Shown: one piece after another, positions 1 through 9,200 of the stretch | Position numbering within the stretch: position 1 is the stretch's first letter | Layout: each line of letters opens with the position of its first letter | From: Larkinella arboricola | Lineage (GTDB): Bacteria > Bacteroidota > Bacteroidia > Cytophagales > Spirosomataceae | Assembly: GCF_003259745.1 (NCBI RefSeq) | Contig: NZ_QLMC01000001.1 | Span: 1,719,106-1,783,105, forward strand | DNA length: 64,000 bases | Reading direction: 5' to 3' | Program-made: the position numbers and the translations under genes | The notes under the pieces: model-generated | Databases searched by the model: none | Seen by the model: the letters and a program-made list of their open reading frames with translations, nothing else | What the model was told of the DNA's origin: nothing

Positions 1-545
1 TTTTTACGCAGGTCAAACGCAACGTCTGGGTGCTGCTGGGATCGCTGGGGCGGCTGGGGGATGAAGCCAAAAAACGGGATTTGCTGCATTTTCTGGCCCC
101 CAAAGACGTGTCGGAAGATTTGCGAATTATTCAGTTTACGAAGGGAGCCGAGCAGAAACCCGTTGAGATTGAAAACCTGGAAGATTTGCTGACGTCCATC
201 AGCCGGGATGATCTGGGATGCCATGAGCCGGTTCAGTTTATTTATTCGGGTAATAACGAATTTCCGTTTGGTGCCCGCGAACAGTGGACGGATTCGTGTA
301 ACTTGCTGGCCCTGAAAGATGGGGTGGTGATCGGGTACGACCGGAATGACAAAACCCTGGAAGCGTTTCGGGAGGCCGGATTCGAAACCGTTGGGGCCGC
401 CGAATTACTGGACCGGTTTGAGCGCGGTGAAGCCGATCCTGATACGCTGGAAAATACGTTTATCATGTTACCATCTGCGGAATTATCAAGGGCAAGGGGC
501 GGTTCTCACTGTATGAGTTTACCCTTATTACGCGCTGACTTATAA
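1..545 (+). CDS. arcA: Arginine deiminase, C-terminal part (5' end outside window)
   Basis: The reading frame is open from base 3 and has no start in the window, so the gene enters from the left edge; only about 180 C-terminal residues are seen. They match the arginine deiminase fold: a segment DGVVIGYDRN followed near the end by RGGSHCMS, where the Cys, eleven residues from the C-terminus, aligns with the nucleophile of ArcA-type enzymes. The known reaction is hydrolysis of L-arginine to citrulline and ammonia in the cytoplasm. The next gene, 14 nt downstream, encodes another guanidine/ureido hydrolase (CtlX), which fits a small arginine/citrulline catabolic operon. The valine codon GTG at 30 is internal, not a start. 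A dimethylarginine hydrolase is the main alternative. Confidence 0.85.
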   Translation, partial: FTQVKRNVWVLLGSLGRLGDEAKKRDLLHFLAPKDVSEDLRIIQFTKGAEQKPVEIENLEDLLTSISRDDLGCHEPVQFIYSGNNEFPFGAREQWTDSCNLLALKDGVVIGYDRNDKTLEAFREAGFETVGAAELLDRFERGEADPDTLENTFIMLPSAELSRARGGSHCMSLPLLRADL

Positions 546-559
546 CATTTATCCTATCC

Positions 560-1489
560 ATGCAATCACAGGCAACGTCCAACATCCTCATGATCCGGCC
601 CACCCGGTTTGGGTTCAACAGCCAAACCGCCGAGAGCAACGCATTTCAGAACGCCGATCTGGCAACCCATAATCCGGAAGCTACACAGGCCCAAGCACTG
701 CGTGAGTTCGATGAGATGACCCACCAACTGATCGCAGCCGGAGTTAATGTGATTATCTACGACGATACGACGGAACCGCATACGCCGGATTCCATTTTTC
801 CGAATAACTGGGTGTCTTTCCACTACAGCGGCACGGTTGTTCTGTATCCCATGCAGGCCCCTAACCGGCGGTTCGAACGGCGGCTGGACATTATTGATGA
901 TCTGGCAAAAGAATATCAGGTGGCCAAAATTGTTGACCTGACCCATTTTGAGCAGGAAGGAAAGTATCTGGAAGGGACGGGCAGCATGGTTTTGGACCGG
1001 ATGAAGCGGGTGGCTTACGCCTGCCTGTCACCACGCACCGATACCCGTGTTCTGGCCGAGTTCAGCAAGCGTACGGGCTACCAGGTTATTACGTTTTCGG
1101 CGGCTGATGCCAACGGAATTCCGGTGTATCACACCAACGTGCTGATGTGCATCGGTGATGTTTTTGCCGTGGTTTGTCTAACGGCCATTTCAGACCCCGA
1201 CGAGCGTCTAATGGTGCGGCAGTCGCTCGTCAATAGCGGGAAACACGTCATCGATATTACCCTTGAACAGATGGCCCATTTTGCCGGGAACATGCTGCTG
1301 ACTGTCACCAAAAAGGGGCAAAAACTACTCATTATGTCAAGCCAGGCTTTTCATTCGCTCTCGGCCCGGCAGCGCGATGAATTGGACGATTTTGCTACCC
1401 TGTTCCATTTCGACCTATCGACAATTGAAGGACTCGGGGGCGGATCGGCGCGTTGTATGATGGCGGAGATCCATCTGCCTCTTAAATAA
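560..1489 (+). CDS. ctlX: Citrulline utilization hydrolase CtlX-like amidinotransferase-fold enzyme
   Basis: A 309-residue protein of the pentein (amidinotransferase/dimethylargininase) superfamily, related to CtlX, an arginine deiminase-related hydrolase linked to citrulline use. Visible active-site segments are FPNNWVSFH (about residues 80-88), YLEGTGSMVLD (about 136-146), His191 in HTNVLMCIGD, and the C-terminal Cys299 in GGGSARCMM, in the order expected for the Asp/Glu-His-Cys catalytic set. It has no signal peptide, so it should be cytoplasmic. It starts 14 nt after the arginine deiminase and is probably co-transcribed, so citrulline made by the first enzyme is a plausible substrate. Substrate assignment rests on family and context. 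Confidence 0.85.
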   Translation: MQSQATSNILMIRPTRFGFNSQTAESNAFQNADLATHNPEATQAQALREFDEMTHQLIAAGVNVIIYDDTTEPHTPDSIFPNNWVSFHYSGTVVLYPMQAPNRRFERRLDIIDDLAKEYQVAKIVDLTHFEQEGKYLEGTGSMVLDRMKRVAYACLSPRTDTRVLAEFSKRTGYQVITFSAADANGIPVYHTNVLMCIGDVFAVVCLTAISDPDERLMVRQSLVNSGKHVIDITLEQMAHFAGNMLLTVTKKGQKLLIMSSQAFHSLSARQRDELDDFATLFHFDLSTIEGLGGGSARCMMAEIHLPLK

Positions 1490-1699
1490 TTACCTCTCGG
1501 GTAAGCCGCAATGCAGGTAAAATCCGCAAAAATATTTTCCTAGTTCTAATAATAGGATATTTTATATATTTTTTTGAATTCTCGCTACCGTTTAATAACA
1601 TAATTGTTGATACAACTATTGTAGATTTTTGAATTTGAAAACAACTTCTGTCATTTGTTTCAATAAGTGGTAAAGATTGGTCGTTAAATAATTGTTTTT

Positions 1700-1724
1700 A
1701 CAAACTAATCTTTATTAAGTTTGT
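1700..1724. promoter_or_regulatory. Inverted repeat upstream of MarR gene, candidate operator
   Basis: ACAAACT (1700-1706) and AGTTTGT (1718-1724) form a perfect 7-bp inverted repeat with an 11-nt A/T spacer, 55 nt upstream of the MarR start. MarR proteins commonly bind A/T-rich palindromes of this size in their own promoter. The rest of the 290-nt gap (1490-1779) is strongly A/T-rich, unlike the surrounding genes, and also holds a shorter dyad GTTGATACAAC near 1607-1617. Binding is inferred. Confidence 0.4.
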
Positions 1725-1779
1725 TTAATTTGTAAATCAGTAACAAGAGTTTTATTGACTTACATTAACCCTAGCAATC

Positions 1780-2223
1780 ATGATCGCAGAGAAACAACGG
1801 ATTTCAAAGTACAGTAATTGCCTGAATTTTACGGCAAACGCCTTAGCCCGTGTGATGACGAACATTTCCGATGAAGAATTTGGCCGCCTGGGCCTGACGG
1901 CTTCACACGCCTTTGTATTAAAAGAAGCGATTGAGAATCCTGGCATTCAGCCCAAGGAGCTTAGCGGAGAATTGCACTTAACACCGTCGACCATTACCCG
2001 CCTGATCGAGAAACTTGAACTGAAAAAACTCGTTGAGCGGAAAATCGAAGGAAAGCATACGTTGGTTTATGCCACCGAAAAAGGAATCACCATGTTGCCG
2101 GATATCAAAAAAGCCTGGGATAATCTGATGCGTCGCTACGCCGAGATTCTGGGTGATGAAAGTTCCCGGAAGATGACAGACATGCTGTACGGAGCCGTTA
2201 AAGCACTAGGAAAGGACGCCTGA
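1780..2223 (+). CDS. MarR family transcriptional regulator
   Basis: A 147-residue winged helix-turn-helix protein of usual MarR length. The recognition helix region reads QPKELSGELHLTPSTITRLIEKLE (about residues 64-87) followed by the wing segment KLVERKIEGKHTLVYATEKG. Flanking N- and C-terminal helices would give the dimer interface. It should be a cytoplasmic repressor. The long A/T-rich upstream gap holds an inverted repeat that could be its operator, and the SDR oxidoreductase gene 169 nt downstream on the same strand is a possible target. The ligand cannot be told from sequence. Confidence 0.88.
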   Translation: MIAEKQRISKYSNCLNFTANALARVMTNISDEEFGRLGLTASHAFVLKEAIENPGIQPKELSGELHLTPSTITRLIEKLELKKLVERKIEGKHTLVYATEKGITMLPDIKKAWDNLMRRYAEILGDESSRKMTDMLYGAVKALGKDA

Positions 2224-2313
2224 TTCCTGTTTTGCACGAAACGGTGTATTGATTGCGCAATCATGGATGGTAGTCGTCCAGAGCGCAGTATGGCTTTTTT
2301 AAACAATTTCGGT

Positions 2314-2383
2314 GATTGAATTGTAGAATTGAAGTGATTAAACGGGCGGAAGCGGAAACGTTGTTCAATTCTATAATTCAATC
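2314..2383. repeat. Long intergenic inverted repeat (20-nt arms)
   Basis: Arms 2314-2333 and 2364-2383 are inverted copies with 19 of 20 positions matching; the one difference would be a G-U pair in RNA. The loop is 30 nt. It lies wholly in the gap between the MarR and SDR genes and ends 9 nt before the SDR start. There is no T-tract after it on the plus strand. It resembles in design, but not in sequence, the palindromes in the efflux operon at 28.8-33.0 kb. Confidence 0.85.
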
Positions 2384-2392
2384 GTCGAACGT

Positions 2393-3112
2393 ATGAACAC
2401 CAACCACGAGAAAGTTGCTTTGGTAACCGGTGCAAACCGGGGCCTTGGAAAAGAAATTTCAAAACAGTTGTGTGCTAAGGGGTATGCGGTTTTCATGGCC
2501 TCCCGGGATATTGAAACGGGCCGGGAAGCCGCTCAGAAACTGTGTGACCAGGGCTATGAAGCCATTTTTCTCCATATGGATGTGACCGATCCGGTCAGCA
2601 TCAAAAACGCCTACGGCGCCTTCTCCCAAAAAGCCGATCACCTGGATGTCCTGATCAATAACGCGGCCGTCCTGGAAGAAACGGATCGGTCCGTTTCCAT
2701 TGTCAGGCTCAGCATCGAATCGCTGGAACGAACCCTGAAAACCAATCTGATAGGTCCCATTATAGTGGTTCAGGACTTTCTGCCGTTTCTGGAAAAAAGC
2801 AAAGAGGGGGGGCGAATCATCAACATGACGAGTGATCTGGGGGCGCTTGCTCACATGAAGGACAGCTATCCGGCCTATAGTCTTTCCAAAACCGCCCTTC
2901 ACGCCATGACCCGGCAGTTTGCGGCTGGGCTGGTGGGTAAAAATATTGCCGTCAACTGCGTTAATCCCGGTTGGGTGCAGACCCGCATGGGTGGCCCAAA
3001 TGCCAACCGATCACTCGAAAATGGAGCCCAGACCCCCGTCTGGCTGGCTACCGAAGCACCCCTTCAGGAAACCGGTAAATTCTGGAAAGACAAGCGCGAA
3101 GTGCCCTGGTAA
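2393..3112 (+). CDS. Short-chain dehydrogenase/reductase (SDR), carbonyl reductase-like
   Basis: A 239-residue classical SDR. The Rossmann nucleotide-binding motif TGANRGLG is at residues 12-19, the structural NNAA at 89-92, a catalytic Ser at about 147 and the YSLSK catalytic Tyr162/Lys166. The sequence NRGLGKEI and the C-terminal pattern recall plant and bacterial carbonyl reductases that use NADPH on small aldehydes or ketones. No signal peptide is seen. It follows the MarR gene across an intergenic inverted repeat and may be regulated by it. The physiological substrate is not predictable. Confidence 0.88.
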   Translation: MNTNHEKVALVTGANRGLGKEISKQLCAKGYAVFMASRDIETGREAAQKLCDQGYEAIFLHMDVTDPVSIKNAYGAFSQKADHLDVLINNAAVLEETDRSVSIVRLSIESLERTLKTNLIGPIIVVQDFLPFLEKSKEGGRIINMTSDLGALAHMKDSYPAYSLSKTALHAMTRQFAAGLVGKNIAVNCVNPGWVQTRMGGPNANRSLENGAQTPVWLATEAPLQETGKFWKDKREVPW

Positions 3113-3160
3113 TCGGAATATGCTATATTTGTGTATTCCTGTACCCTTAACAAGATTCCC

Positions 3161-4084
3161 ATGCAGTTTGGTCAAAAAGCCGGATTCCTTCTTGCGGCTC
3201 TGTTGCTATGCGGTGTAACGAGTTTTAGCCGCGGATCGGAAACCGGGCGAGCCGATTCGGTAAAAGTGACGGCACCCGGCGCTACGCCGAAGCAGATTTC
3301 CAGCCAGTTTAAATTTACGGAAGGTCCAGCCGTCAACAAGAAAGGCGATATTTATTTCACCGATCAGCCCAACGATAAAATCTGGAAATATGACACCGAC
3401 GGAAACCTGTCGTTGTACATGGATAAAACGGGGCGTTCCAACGGGCTTTACTTTGATCAGAAAGGCAATCTGATTGCCTGCGCTGATGAAAAGGACGAGC
3501 TGTGGTCAATCAGCCCGAAAGGAAAAGTAACGGTTTTGCTGGCTGATTTTGAGGGGAAACGGCTCAATGGCCCCAATGATTTATGGATTGATCCGAAAGG
3601 CGGTATTTATTTCACCGATCCGTACTACCAGCGTGACTATTGGCAGCGGACCAAACCGGATCTCGACGGCCAGAAGGTTTATTACCTGCCAAAAGGCAAA
3701 AAGCAACCGGTTATTGTGGATGACAAGCTGATGCAGCCGAACGGAATTGTTGGTACGCCCGACGGGAAATTTCTGTACGTCGCCGACATTCGTGACAATA
3801 AAACCTACAAATACCAGATCAACAACGACGGCTCGCTGACCAACCGGCAGCTTTTTGTACCGCAGGGGTCCGATGGCATGACGCTCGACGAACAGGGAAA
3901 TCTTTACCTGAGTGGCAAAGGCGTTACGATTTATAGCCCCAACGGCGAAAAGCTGCAAACCATTCCGGTGCCTTCACGCTGGGTCGGCAACATCTGTTTT
4001 GGCGGAAAAGACCGTAAAACGTTGTTTATTACGGCTTCGGAGTCGGTCTATACGCTTGCTATGCAGGTGAAAGGAGTAGAGTAG
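3161..4084 (+). CDS. SMP-30/gluconolactonase-like six-bladed propeller, exported
   Basis: A 307-residue protein of the SMP-30/gluconolactonase/LRE family. I chose ATG at 3161 rather than the GTG at 3131 because it starts directly at a signal peptide (QFGQKAGFLLAALLLCGVTSF). Blade motifs include TEGPAVNKKGDIYFTD, SNGLYFDQKGNL, LNGPNDLWIDPKGGIYFTD and PNGIVGTPDGKFLYVAD, with the conserved Glu, Asn and Asp that coordinate the divalent metal in this family. It probably acts in the periplasm as a sugar-lactone hydrolase or similar esterase; the exact substrate is unknown. It starts 48 nt after the SDR gene and is followed by a strong terminator. Confidence 0.85.
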   Translation: MQFGQKAGFLLAALLLCGVTSFSRGSETGRADSVKVTAPGATPKQISSQFKFTEGPAVNKKGDIYFTDQPNDKIWKYDTDGNLSLYMDKTGRSNGLYFDQKGNLIACADEKDELWSISPKGKVTVLLADFEGKRLNGPNDLWIDPKGGIYFTDPYYQRDYWQRTKPDLDGQKVYYLPKGKKQPVIVDDKLMQPNGIVGTPDGKFLYVADIRDNKTYKYQINNDGSLTNRQLFVPQGSDGMTLDEQGNLYLSGKGVTIYSPNGEKLQTIPVPSRWVGNICFGGKDRKTLFITASESVYTLAMQVKGVE

Positions 4085-4107
4085 GAGAGCCTGTAGAAAA
4101 GGTCAAC

Positions 4108-4139
4108 AAAAAGCCGTTCCTGCACAGGAACGGCTTTTT
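4108..4139. terminator. Bidirectional intrinsic terminator
   Basis: A near-perfect palindrome, AAAAAGCCGTTCCTG and its complement CAGGAACGGCTTTTT, lies between the convergent lactonase and lipoprotein genes. It has T-tracts on both strands and can serve both. Confidence 0.9.
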
Positions 4140-4156
4140 ATTGGTAAGCGTATGTG

Positions 4157-4666
4157 TTAAGGCAAAACCCGAATGCGCACCGGCATGGTTCTAATCTCAG
4201 TACCGTCATCCAGGGTTACCAGAAAAATAAAGGCAATCTCCCGAACTCCTGTTGGGGGCGTTGTCGGAGTGGTGGGAACCGCGGGCCGCTTGGTGTTGAA
4301 ATCCTTGATAGTGGTCGTGAATTCGGCCGTCGTTCCATTGCCGGCAATGGGCCCCGTATTGTAATTACCGGCGGTGTTCAGGGTTCCGGCGTTTATACTG
4401 GTGGCCCCCGCGGCTACCCGGGTAATTTCCTTGATGGTCCGTCCGCTGGAAGTGGGAATGGATAGCGTGATTTTGATGTTACCCCCACCCGCTATCGACG
4501 TTTCGTAGTAAGGGTCAAAACCGTACGTCGTTGCTCCGGAGTACGTGACCGGAACCGCTGGGAGGTTATCCTGTACCAGATCGCTATATACATAATCGTC
4601 TTTGCAGGAAATACCGGCCAGTGCTACTACGACCAGCAGCAGGAATCGAAAAGCTATTTTTTTCAT
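4157..4666 (-). CDS. Small lipoprotein, third gene of SusC/SusD operon
   Basis: A 169-residue protein with a lipoprotein signal (MKKIAFRFLLLVVVALAGISC, Cys at 21). After the Cys come a short acidic linker and a mostly beta, Gly/Thr/Pro-rich body with a PTTPTTPPTG linker near residues 131-140. It lies 27 nt downstream of the SusD-like gene on the same strand and is probably the last gene of that operon. Small surface lipoproteins of unknown function are common at this position in Bacteroidota uptake loci; a role in binding the substrate is plausible but not shown. I do not recognise a named family. Confidence 0.75.
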   Translation of the reverse strand: MKKIAFRFLLLVVVALAGISCKDDYVYSDLVQDNLPAVPVTYSGATTYGFDPYYETSIAGGGNIKITLSIPTSSGRTIKEITRVAAGATSINAGTLNTAGNYNTGPIAGNGTTAEFTTTIKDFNTKRPAVPTTPTTPPTGVREIAFIFLVTLDDGTEIRTMPVRIRVLP

Positions 4667-4693
4667 GATTGTAGTTCGTTAACAAATGACCTA

Positions 4694-6178
4694 TTAATCA
4701 ACATCCCACCACACGCGTTCGTTGGACTGAGGGCCAGGGTTTGGAAAGCCGGGGTTCCGCTCGATTTCCTGCGTGACGTAGGCGGCCCGAACCGGACGTG
4801 TACCGTTGATGCCGACTGCATTCTGCGAAGCCGTCAGTCTGGGGTAACCCGTTCGGCGCCAGTCATTCCAGGATTCCAGGCCGTTGCCCGTCCAGGCAAT
4901 CCACTTCTGCGTAATAATCTGCTCCAGTTTTTGCTGGGTGGTTCCGGTGAGCGTCGCCACGTTTGGGTTCGCTGCCAGATAAGCCGCAATGTCCGCGTCT
5001 GAAATCCCGGCCAGTTTCATAGAAGCCGTGATGCCTTCGGTATAAAGAGTTTGCGGATCACCCGGGGTGCCCAGCGTCAGGGCCGATTCTGCCAGAATGA
5101 ACGCCCGCTGAAAATTGGTCAGGAGCCGAACCGGACCTTCGCCCTGTTGGCCCGTGACATACGGCGCGTAGCGTGACCAGGTGTTGGTTGGGGTTGGTAA
5201 TGCTCCCCGGTAGCCGTTGTCGATGGTTACGTAATCAGCCGCTGGTTTGGTAAAAAACACCGGCAGCCGTGGGTCGGTTTTGGCCGGATTCGCGGGATCC
5301 GGACGTAAAACCTCCAGAAAGCGGGTGCTCATAATCAGTTCATTACTAAACGAACCAAAGACGGCCAAGTTCCAGATGGCACTGGTGCTGCCCACGCTGC
5401 TCCCAAATTTTACGTTCATGTCCTGCGCGTTGCTGGTGATGTACATGTTTTTGGTCAGAACTTCAGTGATCACCTGCTTGGCCAGTTCGGGTTCCCGTCT
5501 GCTGATGGTGTTCGCGAATTTCAGCAGCATCGTATTTCCGGCCCGTTTCCAGTTGTCGAGGTTCCCACCGTAAATGATGTCGTCGGTGGTGGGTTTGAGG
5601 GCCGATGCCGCTTCCAGGTCGGTTAGTCCTTCACGCACCAGATCAAATAAACTTTGAATACCGAGACTTTGGTTGCCTTTGTAGATGTCTTCCTGTTTAT
5701 CCAGCCGGGGTTGCAGCATGGCTTCGCCCTGAAGCGCCTGCGAGTACGGCACATCACCCCAAATATCCGTGGCCATACTGAAGGCATAGGCTTTCATAAT
5801 TTTACCAATACCGGTATACATTTTCGACTCTGACTGGTCAGCCACCTCAATCAGCTTTTGCGCATTAATCAACGTTCCTCCGTAGAGGTCAAAACGCCAT
5901 TGGTTTCCGAAATCAGCGCCGTTGGTATTGAAAATGTCATAAGCCGCCGGGCTACCACCGGCCCCGGCCAGGTAATTCATCAGTACGGAGGCAAACCGGT
6001 TTAACTCGCCGTTGTTGGCAAAACCCGCTCCGGCCAGCACGTTGGGCAGCAGAACGGAAGGGGTGGCCGTGGCCGAGTTGTTGGGCGAGACGTTGATGTC
6101 TTCAACGAAGCCGCCACAGGATCCCATCAGCAACAGGATGGGAACCATCAGGAGTTTTTTATACTTGGAAAAGTTCAT
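4694..6178 (-). CDS. SusD/RagB-like outer membrane lipoprotein (SusD-like_2 type)
   Basis: A 494-residue surface lipoprotein. The ATG at 6178 is preferred over 6202 because it starts at the lipoprotein signal MNFSKYKKLLMVPILLLMGSC. TPR-type helical segments follow (for example KMYTGIGKIMKAYAFSMATDIWGDVPYSQAL) and the C-terminal WIAWTGNGLESWNDWRRTGYP, typical of the SusD-like_2 subfamily. It forms a lid over the SusC barrel and binds the imported nutrient. The partner SusC lies directly upstream, with the SusD start 23 nt past its stop. Members of this subfamily often lie near peptidases rather than glycosidases; an exported M20 amidohydrolase sits beyond the divergent promoter region. Confidence 0.9.
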   Translation of the reverse strand: MNFSKYKKLLMVPILLLMGSCGGFVEDINVSPNNSATATPSVLLPNVLAGAGFANNGELNRFASVLMNYLAGAGGSPAAYDIFNTNGADFGNQWRFDLYGGTLINAQKLIEVADQSESKMYTGIGKIMKAYAFSMATDIWGDVPYSQALQGEAMLQPRLDKQEDIYKGNQSLGIQSLFDLVREGLTDLEAASALKPTTDDIIYGGNLDNWKRAGNTMLLKFANTISRREPELAKQVITEVLTKNMYITSNAQDMNVKFGSSVGSTSAIWNLAVFGSFSNELIMSTRFLEVLRPDPANPAKTDPRLPVFFTKPAADYVTIDNGYRGALPTPTNTWSRYAPYVTGQQGEGPVRLLTNFQRAFILAESALTLGTPGDPQTLYTEGITASMKLAGISDADIAAYLAANPNVATLTGTTQQKLEQIITQKWIAWTGNGLESWNDWRRTGYPRLTASQNAVGINGTRPVRAAYVTQEIERNPGFPNPGPQSNERVWWDVD

Positions 6179-6201
6179 CGTCAGTATCGTGTGAATGTTC
6201 A

Positions 6202-9200
6202 TTAAAATGTAAAGCGCAGGTTAACGCCGTAATTCCGGGTGTTGGGCGCGCCGTTCAGATCAAGGCCCTGAATATTACCGGCTCCCTGCGTATTTACTTC
6301 CGGGTCCATGAAGTAGTTCGGGGCATAGAACAACAAGTTCCGGCCACTGACACCTACGGAAATGCCGCCAAACGGGGTTTTACCAATCAGGCTGGCCGGT
6401 AGGCTGTAATTCAGGGCTACTTCCCGAAGCCGGTAAACCGTTGCATCGAATACGGCGGCTTCCGAAGCCAGGCCACCGAGGTTTGCCCAGTAGGTTTGGG
6501 CACTCACCTGAATGTTGTTGGGTGTGTATGATTTGGAACCGTCGGCATTGGTGGTTTCAATGACACCCGGCAAAATACGCGGCTGCTCCCGATCAACACC
6601 CGTTACTTTCAGGTGTCCCTGGCCCCGTAAATCAACCGCCCCGAAGGAGTATAGTTGACCGCCCTGACGCGTATCCACCAGCACGGAAAGTGACAAGCCT
6701 TTGTAACTGAAGGTATTTGTTAAACCGGCAGTCCACTTCGGATTCGGGTTAGCGATCACCTGCCCGGCAATACCCGGAACAAACAAACCCGTTGTCGGAT
6801 TGATCAGGTAATCGCCCTGGGGGCTGCGGGCGTTTGCCGTTCCGACAATGACACCGTAGGGTTGTCCTAGTACGATGGACGGGTTGATGCCGATGAACGC
6901 GTCGCCGGTAATGGGCGATTGCGTAACGCCCGGTGCGATTTCTTCTACTTTGTTCCGAATGCGGGTGAAGTTCAGGACCAGATCCCATTTAAAACCGTTG
7001 GCCAGCCGGATGGGCGTGGTGTTCAGCACCAGTTCAATACCCCGGTTGCGCATGGACCCCACGTTGGTCGTCCGGGTGTCGTAACCGCTGGAGTTGGAGA
7101 CCGATACGTTAAAAATCTGGTTGGTGCTGCGGCTGTCGAAATAAGCAAAGTCGATGCTGGCCCGGTTGCGGAATAAGCCCAGATTAAGACCTACTTCGTA
7201 CGAACGCACAAACTCGGGGGTTAGATTGGGATTGCCGATTCGCTCGCTAATGGCAAAACCCGGCAAACTGGCGCCAACCGAAATGGGGAAGGTAATGCTC
7301 GCGGAGTTGTTGCCGTAACTGGCCGGTACGTACACCGAATTGAGCAGGTACGGATCAGCGTCCCGGCCAACCCGGGCAATACTGGCCCGAACTTTCGCGT
7401 AGGACAGCACATCCGAATTTAGTTTGAACGCATCCGTTGGCACAAAACTAACAGCCGCCGATGGGTAAAAGTACGTATTGTTGGCCTTGGGCAACGTTGA
7501 CGATTGATCGACCCGGCCCGTCAGTTCCAGAAAGAGGTAGTTCTGATAGGCAAGCGAAAGCTGGCCGTAGTAACCAACTAACCGGCGCAGCGTGTTGGCT
7601 TCAGTACTGGCCGAGAATACAGCTCCGTTGCTGACGTTCTCAAAACCCGGAATGGATAGCTCCTGACTAATAATCGTCGGGTTCTGGGTTTTGCGCTGGT
7701 TGATGTTATTGCCCAGCAAAAGGTTGGCGTTCAGACCTTCCAGGAATAGATTGTCTTTCTGGGCGGTAATGATAAGATCACCGTTCAATTCCGACCGGAA
7801 GAAAATATCCTCGCGAAGTTCACCCGCTGGTGAACGGGCGGCACCAATAGCGGCCACAAATTTCCGGCGGTCGGTGTAGGTATCTGCCGTGGCCCGGTAC
7901 GAAATGTTCAGCCATTTTGTGACATCATAACCGATCTGGATGTTGCCGAAAACCCGGTCGACCTGGCCGTTCAGCGTTTCGTTGTAGACGCTCCACAGGG
8001 GGTGGTTCTGAGTCGGGTTGTAGTAAATGCTTTCGCCCAGTGCGTTCTGGTAGGGGCGTCCCATCAGGTCATAACTGCGCGGAATCCGGGTCAATTGACC
8101 GAAGGCACTGCCGCCGTTTCCGCCCGGCGTACCCTGCTGAACGGTTTGCACATAGGTAACGGTACCGTTGATCTTGATTCCGTTGTTCAACCGCGATTCA
8201 CCGCCAACCTGGACGTTGGTCCGGTTGAATTTGGTGTTGGGTATAACGCCTTTCTGGAGGGTGTTGCCCACGGCCAGAATGAAATTCCGCCGTTCGTCGC
8301 CCGACGCGATGTTGAACGAGTTCTGCCAGATGCTGCCTTGCCGGAAAAAATCCCGGACGTTATTGGGATAGGCCTGGTACGGAACCGTCTCACCCTGCAG
8401 CGTCGTGACCTGCGTTAACGGCCCACCGAATTTGGGCCCCCAGGAGTTTGCGCTGGTGTTCACGAAGTTATTCTGCGTTCCCTGACCATAATCGTTTTGG
8501 AGTTCCGCCAAACCGTAGACGTTCTGGACGTTAAACGAAGAATTAACCGTTACTTCGGTCTTTCCTCTCATGTTCCGGCCCGTTTTGGTTGTGATGACGA
8601 TGGCGCCCGCCGACGCCCGCGAACCGTACAAAACCGCAGCAGCCGGGCCTTTCAGGACGTTGATCGATTCGATGCTTTCGGGGTTGATATCGGCCAGGCG
8701 GTTGGCCGGTTGGGAGCCGAAAAGTGTGTTTTCGGTCTGGTTGAGATCATTGCTGAAAATAATACCGTCTACCACAATCAGCGGCTGGTTGCTGCCGTTG
8801 AAAGACGTAATACCGCGGATGTTGATGTTGGTAGAAGCCCCCGGTGCTCCGCTGGCGCTGGTAATGTTGACACCGGCCAGTTTCCCCTGAAGCGCATTCA
8901 GCACGTTGGGTTCCGAACGCTGGGCAATGGCGTCACCCCGTACATCCTGGGTTGAATACCCCAGGGAGCGTCGGTCCCGTTCGATGCCCTGTGCCGTCAC
9001 CACGACTTCAGTCAACTGGCTGGCGTCCGATTTCAGTTGTACATTGATGGTGGACTGATTTCCCGCTTCGATTTCCTGCGTGGCAGTTCCGATAAAGCTA
9101 AAAACCAGCCGGGCATTGGCCGGAACGTTCGGCAAGCTGTAGTTTCCTTCGGAATCGGTGGTGGTACCACGGTTGGTACCTTTCAGTTGGATGCTCACGC

